Positions 1 through 7,927 of a stretch of DNA of 64,000 nt are shown here, piece after piece. Source of the DNA: Duganella alba (GTDB lineage Bacteria; Pseudomonadota; Gammaproteobacteria; Burkholderiales; Burkholderiaceae_D); the NCBI RefSeq assembly GCF_009674495.1, contig NZ_WKJN01000022.1, positions 44,730-108,729 on the forward strand, given 5' to 3'. The translations under genes and the position numbers were made by a program. A model generated the notes under the pieces. The model had not been told where the DNA came from. It worked only from the letters and a program-made list of their open reading frames with translations, and did no database searches. Position 1 is the first letter of the stretch. Each line of letters opens with the position of its first letter.

Positions 1-3
1 GGC

Positions 4-1041
4 TTGCGGCTGCGGTTTGTGATCGATGCACCGAATCCGCGTGTGTCGCAGCAGCGGTTTGATTTGTATTTGTACAGCGAGACGGCGGGGCGGCTGGGGT
101 TGGCCGATTTTGCCGCCGCCGCTGGCATGGCCTTGCAGGCGGAGTTGGCGCAAGGGGCGCTGGATCTGCCGCCATGCACGTCGCTGGAGGAGTGGCATGC
201 CTTCCGCGCCGGGCTGAATCAGCTGATGTACACGCGTTACGGCGTGACGGTGGACGATTGCGTGCCGGTCGACCTGGGCGATCAAATCGACTTCGCCACC
301 ATCCTCCAGTCCCGCGCCCAGCAAGCCGCCGAAGCCGAACGCCGCGCCGCCGAGCAGAAAGCTGCTGCCAATGCCGCTGTCAGCGCGACCCCGACCGCTC
401 CCATCGAGCCGCACATCGGCACCGCCACGCCGCCCGCCGCGCCAGCCGGCCCGCAAAGCGCGCAGCACGCCGCAACCACCGTCAATGCCCCTGACGTCGC
501 CAATGCCGCTTCGTCCACCGACACAATCGCCGCCTCGACGTTCGTTGCCGCTACTGCTAGCGGCCGTGCTGCGCCGACCACCGCCACCGCCAGCACAGCG
601 GGTGGTCAGGTGCCGCGTGTCGTCACGGCGGCGGAGCAGGACGCGCGCGGGCTGCGTCGCCTGTTCATCGAGCTGCCGGTATTGAGCGCCGAACTGCGCC
701 TGCTTACGCTGCCCGACGGCCTGCCGATCTTCCAGCAGCATCAATCCCTGCTGCTGCGCCTCGGCATGGCCGCGTTGAACGTCAACACCATGCCATCGCT
801 GGCCTGGGCCGCGCCAGACCAGCCGCTGCCCGCCGCGGACCAGGTCCGCCGCAGCGCGCAAACGATGATCGCCCAAACAGCGCTGGACGAAACCTGGTCC
901 CTGCTGGCTCGCCTTCAGCTGGCAGACCACCAGCAATGGCCGCAGTTGCTGGACGAAGCAGACCGCATCTGCGCCAACCTGGAAACCGGCCTGTCCCTGC
1001 GCCGCGCCGCCTACATCGAACGCACGGAACCCTCGCTATGA
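4..1041 (+). CDS. Hypothetical Ala-rich protein, open at the window edge
   Basis: I do not recognise this protein family. The reading frame stays open to base 1, and the first available start is a TTG, so the true start may lie upstream of the window. About 345 residues are visible. The first 100 residues look like a compact domain, residues roughly 105 to 205 are a low-complexity Ala/Thr/Pro linker, and the last 130 residues are a second Leu-rich helical domain. There is no signal peptide or membrane segment, so it is probably cytoplasmic. The last codons overlap the next gene in an ATGA arrangement, which indicates translational coupling with the Lon-like protein. By position it belongs to the kinase/SPFH gene set that follows. 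Function is unknown. Confidence 0.7.
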   Translation: MRLRFVIDAPNPRVSQQRFDLYLYSETAGRLGLADFAAAAGMALQAELAQGALDLPPCTSLEEWHAFRAGLNQLMYTRYGVTVDDCVPVDLGDQIDFATILQSRAQQAAEAERRAAEQKAAANAAVSATPTAPIEPHIGTATPPAAPAGPQSAQHAATTVNAPDVANAASSTDTIAASTFVAATASGRAAPTTATASTAGGQVPRVVTAAEQDARGLRRLFIELPVLSAELRLLTLPDGLPIFQQHQSLLLRLGMAALNVNTMPSLAWAAPDQPLPAADQVRRSAQTMIAQTALDETWSLLARLQLADHQQWPQLLDEADRICANLETGLSLRRAAYIERTEPSL

Positions 1042-2174
1042 CAACCATCTCAATCAGCGCCGTGCCCACCAACGCCGAATGCCGCACCACATTGGCCGAC
1101 GGCCGCACGCTGACCATCACCGCCAGCCGCCGCCCGCGCGCCAACCGCGCCGACGTCAAATGCTCGGCGCCGAATGCCCCGACGATCGCGGAACACATGC
1201 AGCAAGTCGTCCGCCTCGCGCGCCATACCGAGGCGCGCCTGGACAGCCGCGACCAGGTCGTCCTCAGCATGGATATCGCGCCACCCGTCACGGAGCGCGA
1301 CTGGGAACTGGCCGCTGTGCTGGCCGACCGCATGGTGCGCGGCCTGCACGCCGTCAAGCCAGGAACAACGACCACCGCCCAAGGCAGCTCCGACGCCTGG
1401 CATCTCGGCCGCGTCACCGGCACTGTGCGTACAGCCGCGCCGCTCATCACCGACGCACGGCCAGATGGCTTCAACGCTACGCCAACCGGCGCCGGCATCC
1501 GGCCGGCAGGCACCAACGCTGCGTCGCTCAACGCCGATGTCTCGCAAGCTGCTGCAAACGCCGGCCAAGGCGAAACGCTGCACATCACCCACCTGGGCGC
1601 CCTGAGCGGCCACGCCGATCCGTCGGCCGCAGTGTCCATCGTGCGGACCTGGTTCCCGCTGCACAGCGGCGGCATCAACGACACCCTGGGCTGGCTCGAA
1701 GTCAGCGTCTTTCCGCTGGAAGCGCCGGCCGCAAGCGAAGAAGACAGCATCGCCGCACCAGGCCTGGACCTGACCGCCCAGCAGGAAGTCAAACAGACAC
1801 TGGCCGCCGCCCGCCATTTCGACGGCAAAGGCCTGAACCGCTGGCGCAGCGTGGTGCGCTTCGGCCAGCCGCGCTTCCAGGGCGGCTCCTACCAGCTGGC
1901 GCTGGTGATGGCCGACCGCCTCGCGCGCGGGAGGGAATTCGTCCCGCGCGGCCGCATCATCGCCACCGGCTGCTCCAGCGCCTGGCACGCCGGCCGCGTG
2001 GACACCGTCGACGGTCGCGAACCCAAGCTGGAATTGATATTCAATCAAGTAAACCACGGCGACCGCGTGCTGCTGCCGAAGGACTGGCAAGACCAGTTGC
2101 CGCCCGGATTTGCGGCCGGACTGCGCCAAAAAGGCGCCACACTGGCCTGCATCGACAAGATTGGCATGATTTAA
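1038..2174 (+). CDS. Protein with two Lon-protease-like (S16-type) repeats
   Basis: The start ATG overlaps the stop codon of the preceding gene (ATGA). The protein has 378 residues and two related segments, about residues 88-126 and 284-321, sharing the pattern LAxVxADRxxRG and then SxAWHxGRV. The second segment resembles the Lon proteolytic domain: a GGS motif with Ser284, then ATG near 309-311, GRV, and a Lys at 330. The Ser-to-Lys spacing of 46 is close to the 43 of the E. coli Lon dyad (S679/K722). The first copy has Asp at the Ser position and so looks non-catalytic. There is no AAA+ ATPase domain. Whether it is a peptidase or a binding fold is inference. Its neighbours suggest a role with the SPFH protein and Ser/Thr kinase downstream. 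Confidence 0.6.
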   Translation: MTTISISAVPTNAECRTTLADGRTLTITASRRPRANRADVKCSAPNAPTIAEHMQQVVRLARHTEARLDSRDQVVLSMDIAPPVTERDWELAAVLADRMVRGLHAVKPGTTTTAQGSSDAWHLGRVTGTVRTAAPLITDARPDGFNATPTGAGIRPAGTNAASLNADVSQAAANAGQGETLHITHLGALSGHADPSAAVSIVRTWFPLHSGGINDTLGWLEVSVFPLEAPAASEEDSIAAPGLDLTAQQEVKQTLAAARHFDGKGLNRWRSVVRFGQPRFQGGSYQLALVMADRLARGREFVPRGRIIATGCSSAWHAGRVDTVDGREPKLELIFNQVNHGDRVLLPKDWQDQLPPGFAAGLRQKGATLACIDKIGMI

Positions 2175-2263
2175 ACCGTGCGCAAGAAGCAAATCGCGCT
2201 CGCCCTGCTAAAATCTGCACATCGCAGGGGAGCCTGGAAGATGAATCGTAGAAGGAGTCTGGC

Positions 2264-4522
2264 ATGTTCCAAATGTTTGGTTTTGGCGGCGTCAAATGCC
2301 CGCGTTGCGAGCACAAAAACGACGGCCAGTCGGGCTACTGCAAGCATTGCGGCCTGACCTTGGGCGCGCCGCGCAATGAGCCGGTCCTGCGCGACAACCG
2401 CTGGGTCCCCGGCGACAATGAACTGGCCGTGTATTTCGGCGTCAGCACGCTGTCCGGCATCTTCACCAAGACGCTGCGCGTGCCGGCCACCACGCGCGCC
2501 TACATCCTGCAGGCCGACAAGGCCACCGAAGTGCCGCAGGGCGAGTACGAAATCGAAGGCTTCTTCACCCGCCTGAACCACCTGCTGCGCAACCAGCACG
2601 CCGAAATCCTGATCACCCGCACCTTGCCGCTGCCGGTGGAGTTTTCGTTTAGCGACCTGCACACCGCCGAGCACCTGAAGATCTCGGCGCGTTTCACCGT
2701 CGTCATCCGCATTGAAAACGTGCCCGCATTCGCACAGCACTTCATGACCGTGCCGGGCGTGGTCAGCACCGCCAATCTGCATGAGCTGCTGGAGCCGTCG
2801 GTGCGCCAGTTGGCGTCGGAATTCGTCGGCAGCCGCTCGATGCGCGAAATGGCCGGCAACGCCGACCTGCGCCTGCAACTGAACGAACGTCTGCAAGCCG
2901 CGCTCAAACAGCGCCTGGCCACTTACGGCTTGGCGGTGGACGGCGTGGAAACCGCCGCGCTGCGCCACGATAAGTTCGACCATAACCGCGAACGCATCGG
3001 CACCCTGTGGCTGGTGGCCGATGAACGCCACGTTCAACTGGAACATGTCAAGCAGCTGGACCAGATCTACAACGAAGAGGAATGGCAGACCATCTGGCGC
3101 GAAGAGCAGAAGATGCATTCGGAGTTCCGCCGTGCCGAACTGCGCCAGGACGCGAGCGTCAACAAGGCAGAACTGACGCTGAAGGAAGCCGAACGCGTAC
3201 AAGCCCTGCGCGCACGCGAGGTGGAACTGTACAGCCGCGTGATGGACTCCAAGACGCGCAAGGTGGCCATCGACAAAGGCGCCGGCACCGTGCTGGCGGA
3301 CCTGGAGCACGAACTGGCGAGGAACAAATCCCACCGCGTAGGCGAGCAGGCCGACTGGGATCATGTGCGCCAACTGGCGCAGATCCGCATGCGCACCGAG
3401 CTGGAAGTGCACCAGCAGACCGCCGCCGAACAGCGCCAGTTGGCGCAGCAGCGCCTGTCCCACCAGTTGAAGCAGCAGGCGATTGAAAACCAGATCGCGC
3501 AAGCCTTGCTGATCGAAGACGAATCGCACAAGCGCAGCGAACTGGCCGCGCTGCGCCAGCGCGAAAAGGACGAGAAAGCGCGCGAGCTGCAAATCGAGGC
3601 GGAAGCCCATGCCGCCCGCATTCTCGGCATGACGCTGGCAAACGCCGCGCGTCAGCGTGAAGCCCAGCGCGTGCAGGAGTGGGAGGATCAACTGGCGCTG
3701 GCCCGCCAGCGCGACCTGCTGCGCGGCGACGCCGTCAAGGACGCCAGCAATGCTGTCGAAGTGGCGGAGATCAACCAGAAGATCGAAGACCTCAAGCGCT
3801 CCGGCGCGCAGGCGGATTCGGTGGCCCAGTACGAAAAGCTGCTGCGCACCATCGAGGCGGACGGCATTCACGCGCGCCAGAACCAGGCCAACGCCAAGCA
3901 GGCCATGCTGGACCAGCTGGCGGTGGACGAACAGCGCCAGATGCTCAAGCAGCAGGAGCAGGAGGCCGCGTGGCAGCGCGAACTGAAGAAATTCGAGCAG
4001 GAACGCGCGGCCGCCTTCAGCACCCAGCAATCGCAGCAGGACCACGAAATCCGCCGCATGGAAACCATGGGCCGCCTGAGCGACATGGCGCTGGCCGCCG
4101 TGGCCGCGCCATCCAATGTGGAAGCGGTGGCGCAGATCATGAAGCTGCAGATCCAGGGCGGCATGACGGCGGAGCAGATCCAGGCGCTGTCGCAGGTGGT
4201 GGCGGCCGAGCAGGGCATCACGCCGGCCGAAGCTGCGAAGCTGGCCTACGAGCGCGTGGTGGAAGAACGCGCGCACCGCGATGCGGAGCTGGACAAGGAC
4301 CGCCGCCACCAGGTCGACCTGCTGAATATCCAGAACACCGCCAGCGCCAGTGCCTTGAGCACGCAGAGCCAGTTGGGCGTTGGCGTGGCGCAGGCCGGCG
4401 CGCCGGTGCATCATCACCATGCCTCGGCAGCCGTGCACCGTTGCGCCAACGGCCACGTGGTGCCGTCTGGTCGCGAGCATGACAAATTTTGCGCCGAGTG
4501 CGGCGCGCCCGTAGTTTCGTAG
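2264..4522 (+). CDS. SPFH/band-7-like coiled-coil protein with N- and C-terminal zinc ribbons
   Basis: An AAGGAG ribosome site precedes the ATG. The 752-residue protein begins with a zinc ribbon (Cys12, Cys15, Cys26, Cys29). It continues with a beta-rich SPFH-like region to about residue 240, including the typical segment of charged helix leading into a GLAVDGVE strand. A long charged coiled coil (about 255-640) follows, rich in Arg, Glu, Gln and Ala. Near the end there are a His cluster and a second ribbon (CANGH then CAEC). There is no transmembrane segment. SPFH proteins form oligomeric scaffolds at membranes. This type, with attached ribbons, resembles the virion-core/YdjI-like SPFH group, but I could not check that. 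It is followed within 20 bases by the kinase, so the two are probably co-translated and may act together. Confidence 0.7.
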   Translation: MFQMFGFGGVKCPRCEHKNDGQSGYCKHCGLTLGAPRNEPVLRDNRWVPGDNELAVYFGVSTLSGIFTKTLRVPATTRAYILQADKATEVPQGEYEIEGFFTRLNHLLRNQHAEILITRTLPLPVEFSFSDLHTAEHLKISARFTVVIRIENVPAFAQHFMTVPGVVSTANLHELLEPSVRQLASEFVGSRSMREMAGNADLRLQLNERLQAALKQRLATYGLAVDGVETAALRHDKFDHNRERIGTLWLVADERHVQLEHVKQLDQIYNEEEWQTIWREEQKMHSEFRRAELRQDASVNKAELTLKEAERVQALRAREVELYSRVMDSKTRKVAIDKGAGTVLADLEHELARNKSHRVGEQADWDHVRQLAQIRMRTELEVHQQTAAEQRQLAQQRLSHQLKQQAIENQIAQALLIEDESHKRSELAALRQREKDEKARELQIEAEAHAARILGMTLANAARQREAQRVQEWEDQLALARQRDLLRGDAVKDASNAVEVAEINQKIEDLKRSGAQADSVAQYEKLLRTIEADGIHARQNQANAKQAMLDQLAVDEQRQMLKQQEQEAAWQRELKKFEQERAAAFSTQQSQQDHEIRRMETMGRLSDMALAAVAAPSNVEAVAQIMKLQIQGGMTAEQIQALSQVVAAEQGITPAEAAKLAYERVVEERAHRDAELDKDRRHQVDLLNIQNTASASALSTQSQLGVGVAQAGAPVHHHHASAAVHRCANGHVVPSGREHDKFCAECGAPVVS

Positions 4523-4542
4523 GGAACGGTATAGTTCGAGTA

Positions 4543-6837
4543 ATGATGCAGACAGCAAGAGACAAGATCCGCGAACTGCGGGCCTTACATGATGACGGTT
4601 TGTTGAGTCTCCAAGAATTCGACCGTCGCAAGAACGCCATCCTGGACGCGGAGTACGCGCCGCCGGGAGGCAGTGCTTCGCCTGTGCCGATGCCGGCGCG
4701 CCAGGGCACGGAACTGGGATTGATGACGGGCCAGGAGATCGGCCCGCAGAACCGCCGCTACCGGCTGGAACGCCTGATCGGCATGGGCGGCATGGGACAG
4801 GTGTGGCTGGCGACCGACCTGGCAACGCACGCGGAGCTGGGCCACAGCGCGCAGGTGGCCCTGAAAATCCTGCCGCCGCAGCTGACGCAAAGCGCCACCC
4901 ACGCCAAGCTGCTGATCGAGGAATCGACGCAGGCGCGCAAGCTGGCGCATGAAAATATCGTCCGCGTCTACGAGTGGGCGCAGGATCCGGCCACGTCCAG
5001 CTACTTCATCATCATGGAGTATCTGGAAGGCCAGGATCTGGATGCGTATCTGGCCGAACAGGGGCCGCTGCCGCTGGAGTCGGTCTACAAGCTGCTGGAA
5101 CCGGTGGGCGACGCGCTGCAATATGCGTGGGACAAGCACAAGCTGGTCCACCGTGACATCAAACCGGGCAATGTGTTCCTGACCCAGCGCGGCGAAGTCA
5201 AGCTGCTGGACTTCGGCATCGCCTCGCGCGCGCGCAGCGCCGGCAGCAGCCTCGGTTTGCAGACGCCCAACGCCGGCACCGCCGGCTACCGCGCGCCGGA
5301 AGCCGGCACGCACCAGCGTCAGCCTGCGCCCAAGCTGGATGTGTATGCGGTGGCGGTGATGATCTACCAGCTGCTGGAAGGCCGCATGCCGTTTGATGAT
5401 ATGCGGCCGGCGGATTTCCATCCATCGCCGCCGCGCGGCTTGAACGAACGTCAATGGAAAGTGCTGCAGCAAGGCTTTGCGTATCTGCAGGAGCGTCGCC
5501 CGGCATCGGTGAACGAGTTGCTGGCGGAGCTGCGCCGCGCGGCCGGCCCGACCGATGCCGAACTGGCGGCGCAGGCCGAGCAGGCCGCGCGCGAACAGGC
5601 GGCACGCGAGCAGCAGCGCCAGAAAGAACAGGCGGCGCAGGCCGAACAGGCCCGCCTTGCGGAAGAAAAGCGCAAGGCGATGGTGGCCGAGCTGACTGCG
5701 CGCCGCCAGGCCGAGATGCAGGCGGCTGCGGTCGACAAGCAGCGCCAGGACCAGCAACGCCGCGCGCTGGAAGCCAAACAGCGCGCCGAAGCGGAAGCCG
5801 CCGCACAGGCGCGCAAGCAGGTGCTGCGCGAGCAGTTGCAGGCGCGCCGCGAGGCCGACGCCAAGGCCGCGCGCGACGCGCAGGAAGAACAGCAGCGCAA
5901 GGTCGCGCAGCTGAAGGCGGAAGTGGCCTACCGTCAGGAGCAGGAACGCCATCGCAAGCAGCAGGCCGAACGTCACGCGGCGGAGCTGGCTGCGCTGACC
6001 GCCAACGCGCCGGTGGCCGACGCCAACGGCGTGCTGCGCGACCGCTTCCTCGACGGCACCGGCGCCGGGCCGGACCTGGTGCTGATACCGACCGGCCGCT
6101 TCCAGATGGGATCTCACGAGCATGAGCAGGCGCTGGCCGTCAAAGCCGGCGCGCAGAAGAACTGGCTGGACCGCGAACTGCCGCAGCATTGGGTCGGCAT
6201 CGATTATTCGTTCGCCATGGCGCGCTTCCCGGTCACGGTCGGGCAGTGGCGCCGCTTCGTCAAGGACACCGGCTGGGAATCGCAGTCCGACACCGACTGG
6301 CGTGCGCCAGGGTTCGCGCAGAACGACGAGCATCCGGTGGTCGGCGTCAGCTGGGCGGACGCGCAGCTGTACCTGCGTTGGCTATCGGAGAAAACCGGCC
6401 ATGTTTACCGCCTGCCGACCGAGGCGGAGTGGGAGTACGCCTGTCGTGCCGGCACCAAGACCGCGTTCAGCTTCGGCGACACCATCAGCACCGAGCAGGC
6501 CAACTACGACGGCCACTACACCTACAACGGCGGCCCGCGCGGCGCCTACATCCAGGGCACCAGCAAGGTGGGCGCGTTCCAGCCCAATCCGTGGGGCCTG
6601 TTCGACATGCACGGCAACGTGTGGGAATGGACCCAGGACGTGGTGCACGACAACTACGGCGGCGCGCCGGCCGACGGCAGCGCCTGGGAAGAGGGCGGCG
6701 ATCCGGTGCGGCGCGTGCTGCGCGGCGGCTCGTGGCTGTACAACCCGCGCTACCTGCGTTCGGCGGTGCGCAACGGCTTTTCGGCGGTGCTGGCCAACGA
6801 TATCGTCGGCTTTAGAGTCGCCCGCAAGCTCGCATAA
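4543..6837 (+). CDS. Ser/Thr protein kinase with SHOCT-like N-terminus and formylglycine-enzyme-like C-terminus
   Basis: I chose the ATG at 4543 (a second ATG follows at once), which lies just after the SPFH gene. Residues 5-35 look like a SHOCT motif. A Hanks-type kinase domain spans about 70-330: glycine loop IGMGGMGQVW, Lys108 in VALKIL, HRDIKPGN (Asp205) and DFG (Asp223), all intact. Residues 340-495 are an Ala/Glu/Gln coiled coil. Residues 505-764 form an FGE-sulfatase (SUMF1-like) domain with LPTEAEWEYACRAG, GLFDMHGNVWEW and RVLRGGSW. The catalytic cysteines of true formylglycine-generating enzymes are missing after RGGSW, so this domain probably binds or does other chemistry, as in Pkn1-like kinases. 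No membrane segment is visible. It is the last gene of the first module. Confidence 0.88.
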   Translation: MMQTARDKIRELRALHDDGLLSLQEFDRRKNAILDAEYAPPGGSASPVPMPARQGTELGLMTGQEIGPQNRRYRLERLIGMGGMGQVWLATDLATHAELGHSAQVALKILPPQLTQSATHAKLLIEESTQARKLAHENIVRVYEWAQDPATSSYFIIMEYLEGQDLDAYLAEQGPLPLESVYKLLEPVGDALQYAWDKHKLVHRDIKPGNVFLTQRGEVKLLDFGIASRARSAGSSLGLQTPNAGTAGYRAPEAGTHQRQPAPKLDVYAVAVMIYQLLEGRMPFDDMRPADFHPSPPRGLNERQWKVLQQGFAYLQERRPASVNELLAELRRAAGPTDAELAAQAEQAAREQAAREQQRQKEQAAQAEQARLAEEKRKAMVAELTARRQAEMQAAAVDKQRQDQQRRALEAKQRAEAEAAAQARKQVLREQLQARREADAKAARDAQEEQQRKVAQLKAEVAYRQEQERHRKQQAERHAAELAALTANAPVADANGVLRDRFLDGTGAGPDLVLIPTGRFQMGSHEHEQALAVKAGAQKNWLDRELPQHWVGIDYSFAMARFPVTVGQWRRFVKDTGWESQSDTDWRAPGFAQNDEHPVVGVSWADAQLYLRWLSEKTGHVYRLPTEAEWEYACRAGTKTAFSFGDTISTEQANYDGHYTYNGGPRGAYIQGTSKVGAFQPNPWGLFDMHGNVWEWTQDVVHDNYGGAPADGSAWEEGGDPVRRVLRGGSWLYNPRYLRSAVRNGFSAVLANDIVGFRVARKLA

Positions 6838-6873
6838 GGTATACTGCCGGGCTTTGAGAAGTCAGGATTATCC

Positions 6874-7215
6874 ATGAGCGCTTTGCCACCATGCCCCAAA
6901 TGCAGTTCCGAATACACCTACGAAGACGGCGCCAATCTGGTATGCCCTGAGTGCGCGCACGAATGGACCGCCGGCGCGGCGGCCGATGCCGACGACGGCC
7001 CGCGCGTGTACCGCGACTCGGTCGGCAACGTGCTGCAGGACGGCGACACCGTCACCGTCATCAAGGATCTGAAGCTGAAGGGCGGCGGCGGCACCGTCAA
7101 AGTCGGCACCAAGGTCAAGAACATCCGCCTGGTCGATTCCGATCACGATATCGATTGCAAGATCGACGGCTTCGGCGCCATGAGCCTGAAAACCGAATTC
7201 GTGCGCAAGGTATGA
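6874..7215 (+). CDS. yjdM: PhnA/YjdM family zinc-ribbon protein
   Basis: This 113-residue protein matches the YjdM (historically PhnA) family over its full length. It has a zinc ribbon with CPKC (Cys8, Cys11) and CPEC, followed by the conserved beta-rich half with DSVGNVLQDGD and LKGGGGTVKVGTKV. The family is widespread and its biochemical role is unsettled; the old link to alkylphosphonate use comes only from gene position in E. coli, and no phosphonate genes are nearby here. A TATACT hexamer at 6840-6845 could be a minus-10 element, though I see no good minus-35. The stop codon overlaps the next start by four bases (ATGA), so it is co-translated with the HAD phosphatase. Confidence 0.9.
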   Translation: MSALPPCPKCSSEYTYEDGANLVCPECAHEWTAGAAADADDGPRVYRDSVGNVLQDGDTVTVIKDLKLKGGGGTVKVGTKVKNIRLVDSDHDIDCKIDGFGAMSLKTEFVRKV

Positions 7216-7898
7216 CGCACAAGCTTTTCCTGTTCGACCTGGACGACACGCTGCTGGATTTCAAGGCGTCCGAGGAGCTGTCGTTCGCGCGCACCTTGCA
7301 GGCGCTGGGCATGGATGGCGACCTGGCCGAGCTTTTCCTCGGCTACCAGGCCATCAACCTGGCGCTGTGGCGCGCGTTTGAAACCGGGACGGTGTCCAAG
7401 GACTTCCTCAAGGTGGAGCGCTTCCGCAAGACCTTCGCCGAGAATGGCCTGGAACTGGACCCGGAGGCGGCCAGCCGCCTGTACCTGGAATCGCTGTCGG
7501 ATACCGTGGTGCTGATCGACGGTGCGCTGCATCTGTGCGAGACGCTGGCCGGCCTGGGCGAGGTGGGCATCGTCACCAACGGCGTGGAAGCGATCCAGAA
7601 CCAGCGCATCGCCAAGTCCGGGCTGCGCGAACATATCTCGTTCGTGGCGACCTCCGAGGCCTGCGGCTACGCCAAGCCGGATGTGCGCTTCTTTGAATAC
7701 GCGGCGCGCATGGCGCGGCCGTTCGAAAAAGAAGACGCGATCATCATCGGCGACCGCCTGGACGCCGACATCCTTGGCGCCAACCGCTACGGCATCGACA
7801 GCTGCTGGTTCAATCCGCAGCGGCTGAACAACGCGTCGGAAGCGATTCCGACTTATGAAGTCAACAATCTTACCGATATCCTGCGTTCGCTGTCATAA
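7212..7898 (+). CDS. yjjG: HAD-superfamily YjjG-type pyrimidine nucleotidase
   Basis: The start is the ATG overlapping the PhnA/YjdM stop codon. The 228-residue protein carries all HAD motifs: DLDDTLLDF near the N-terminus (nucleophile and acid/base Asp), VTNG (motif II), the Lys in YAKPD (motif III) and IIGDRLDADILGA (motif IV). The helical cap and YAKPDVRFFEYA segment match YjjG-type nucleotidases, which dephosphorylate pyrimidine 5'-nucleotides, including non-canonical ones, in the cytoplasm. Substrate choice cannot be read from sequence alone, so a generic HAD phosphatase is the alternative. A small dyad at 7899-7917 follows the stop and runs into the ribosome site of the next gene. Confidence 0.85.
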   Translation: MTHKLFLFDLDDTLLDFKASEELSFARTLQALGMDGDLAELFLGYQAINLALWRAFETGTVSKDFLKVERFRKTFAENGLELDPEAASRLYLESLSDTVVLIDGALHLCETLAGLGEVGIVTNGVEAIQNQRIAKSGLREHISFVATSEACGYAKPDVRFFEYAARMARPFEKEDAIIIGDRLDADILGANRYGIDSCWFNPQRLNNASEAIPTYEVNNLTDILRSLS

Positions 7899-7927
7899 TC
7901 GGCAGTCCACCTGCCGAGGATATCCGC

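Noticed and set aside
2171..4825. Very long minus-strand open frame opposite the SPFH gene
   Set aside because: It mirrors a real gene with coiled-coil codon bias, has His/Leu/Gln-rich shadow composition and no domain.
7899..7917. Terminator after the HAD gene
   Set aside because: The 7-bp hairpin has no T-run and merges with the ribosome site of the next gene.
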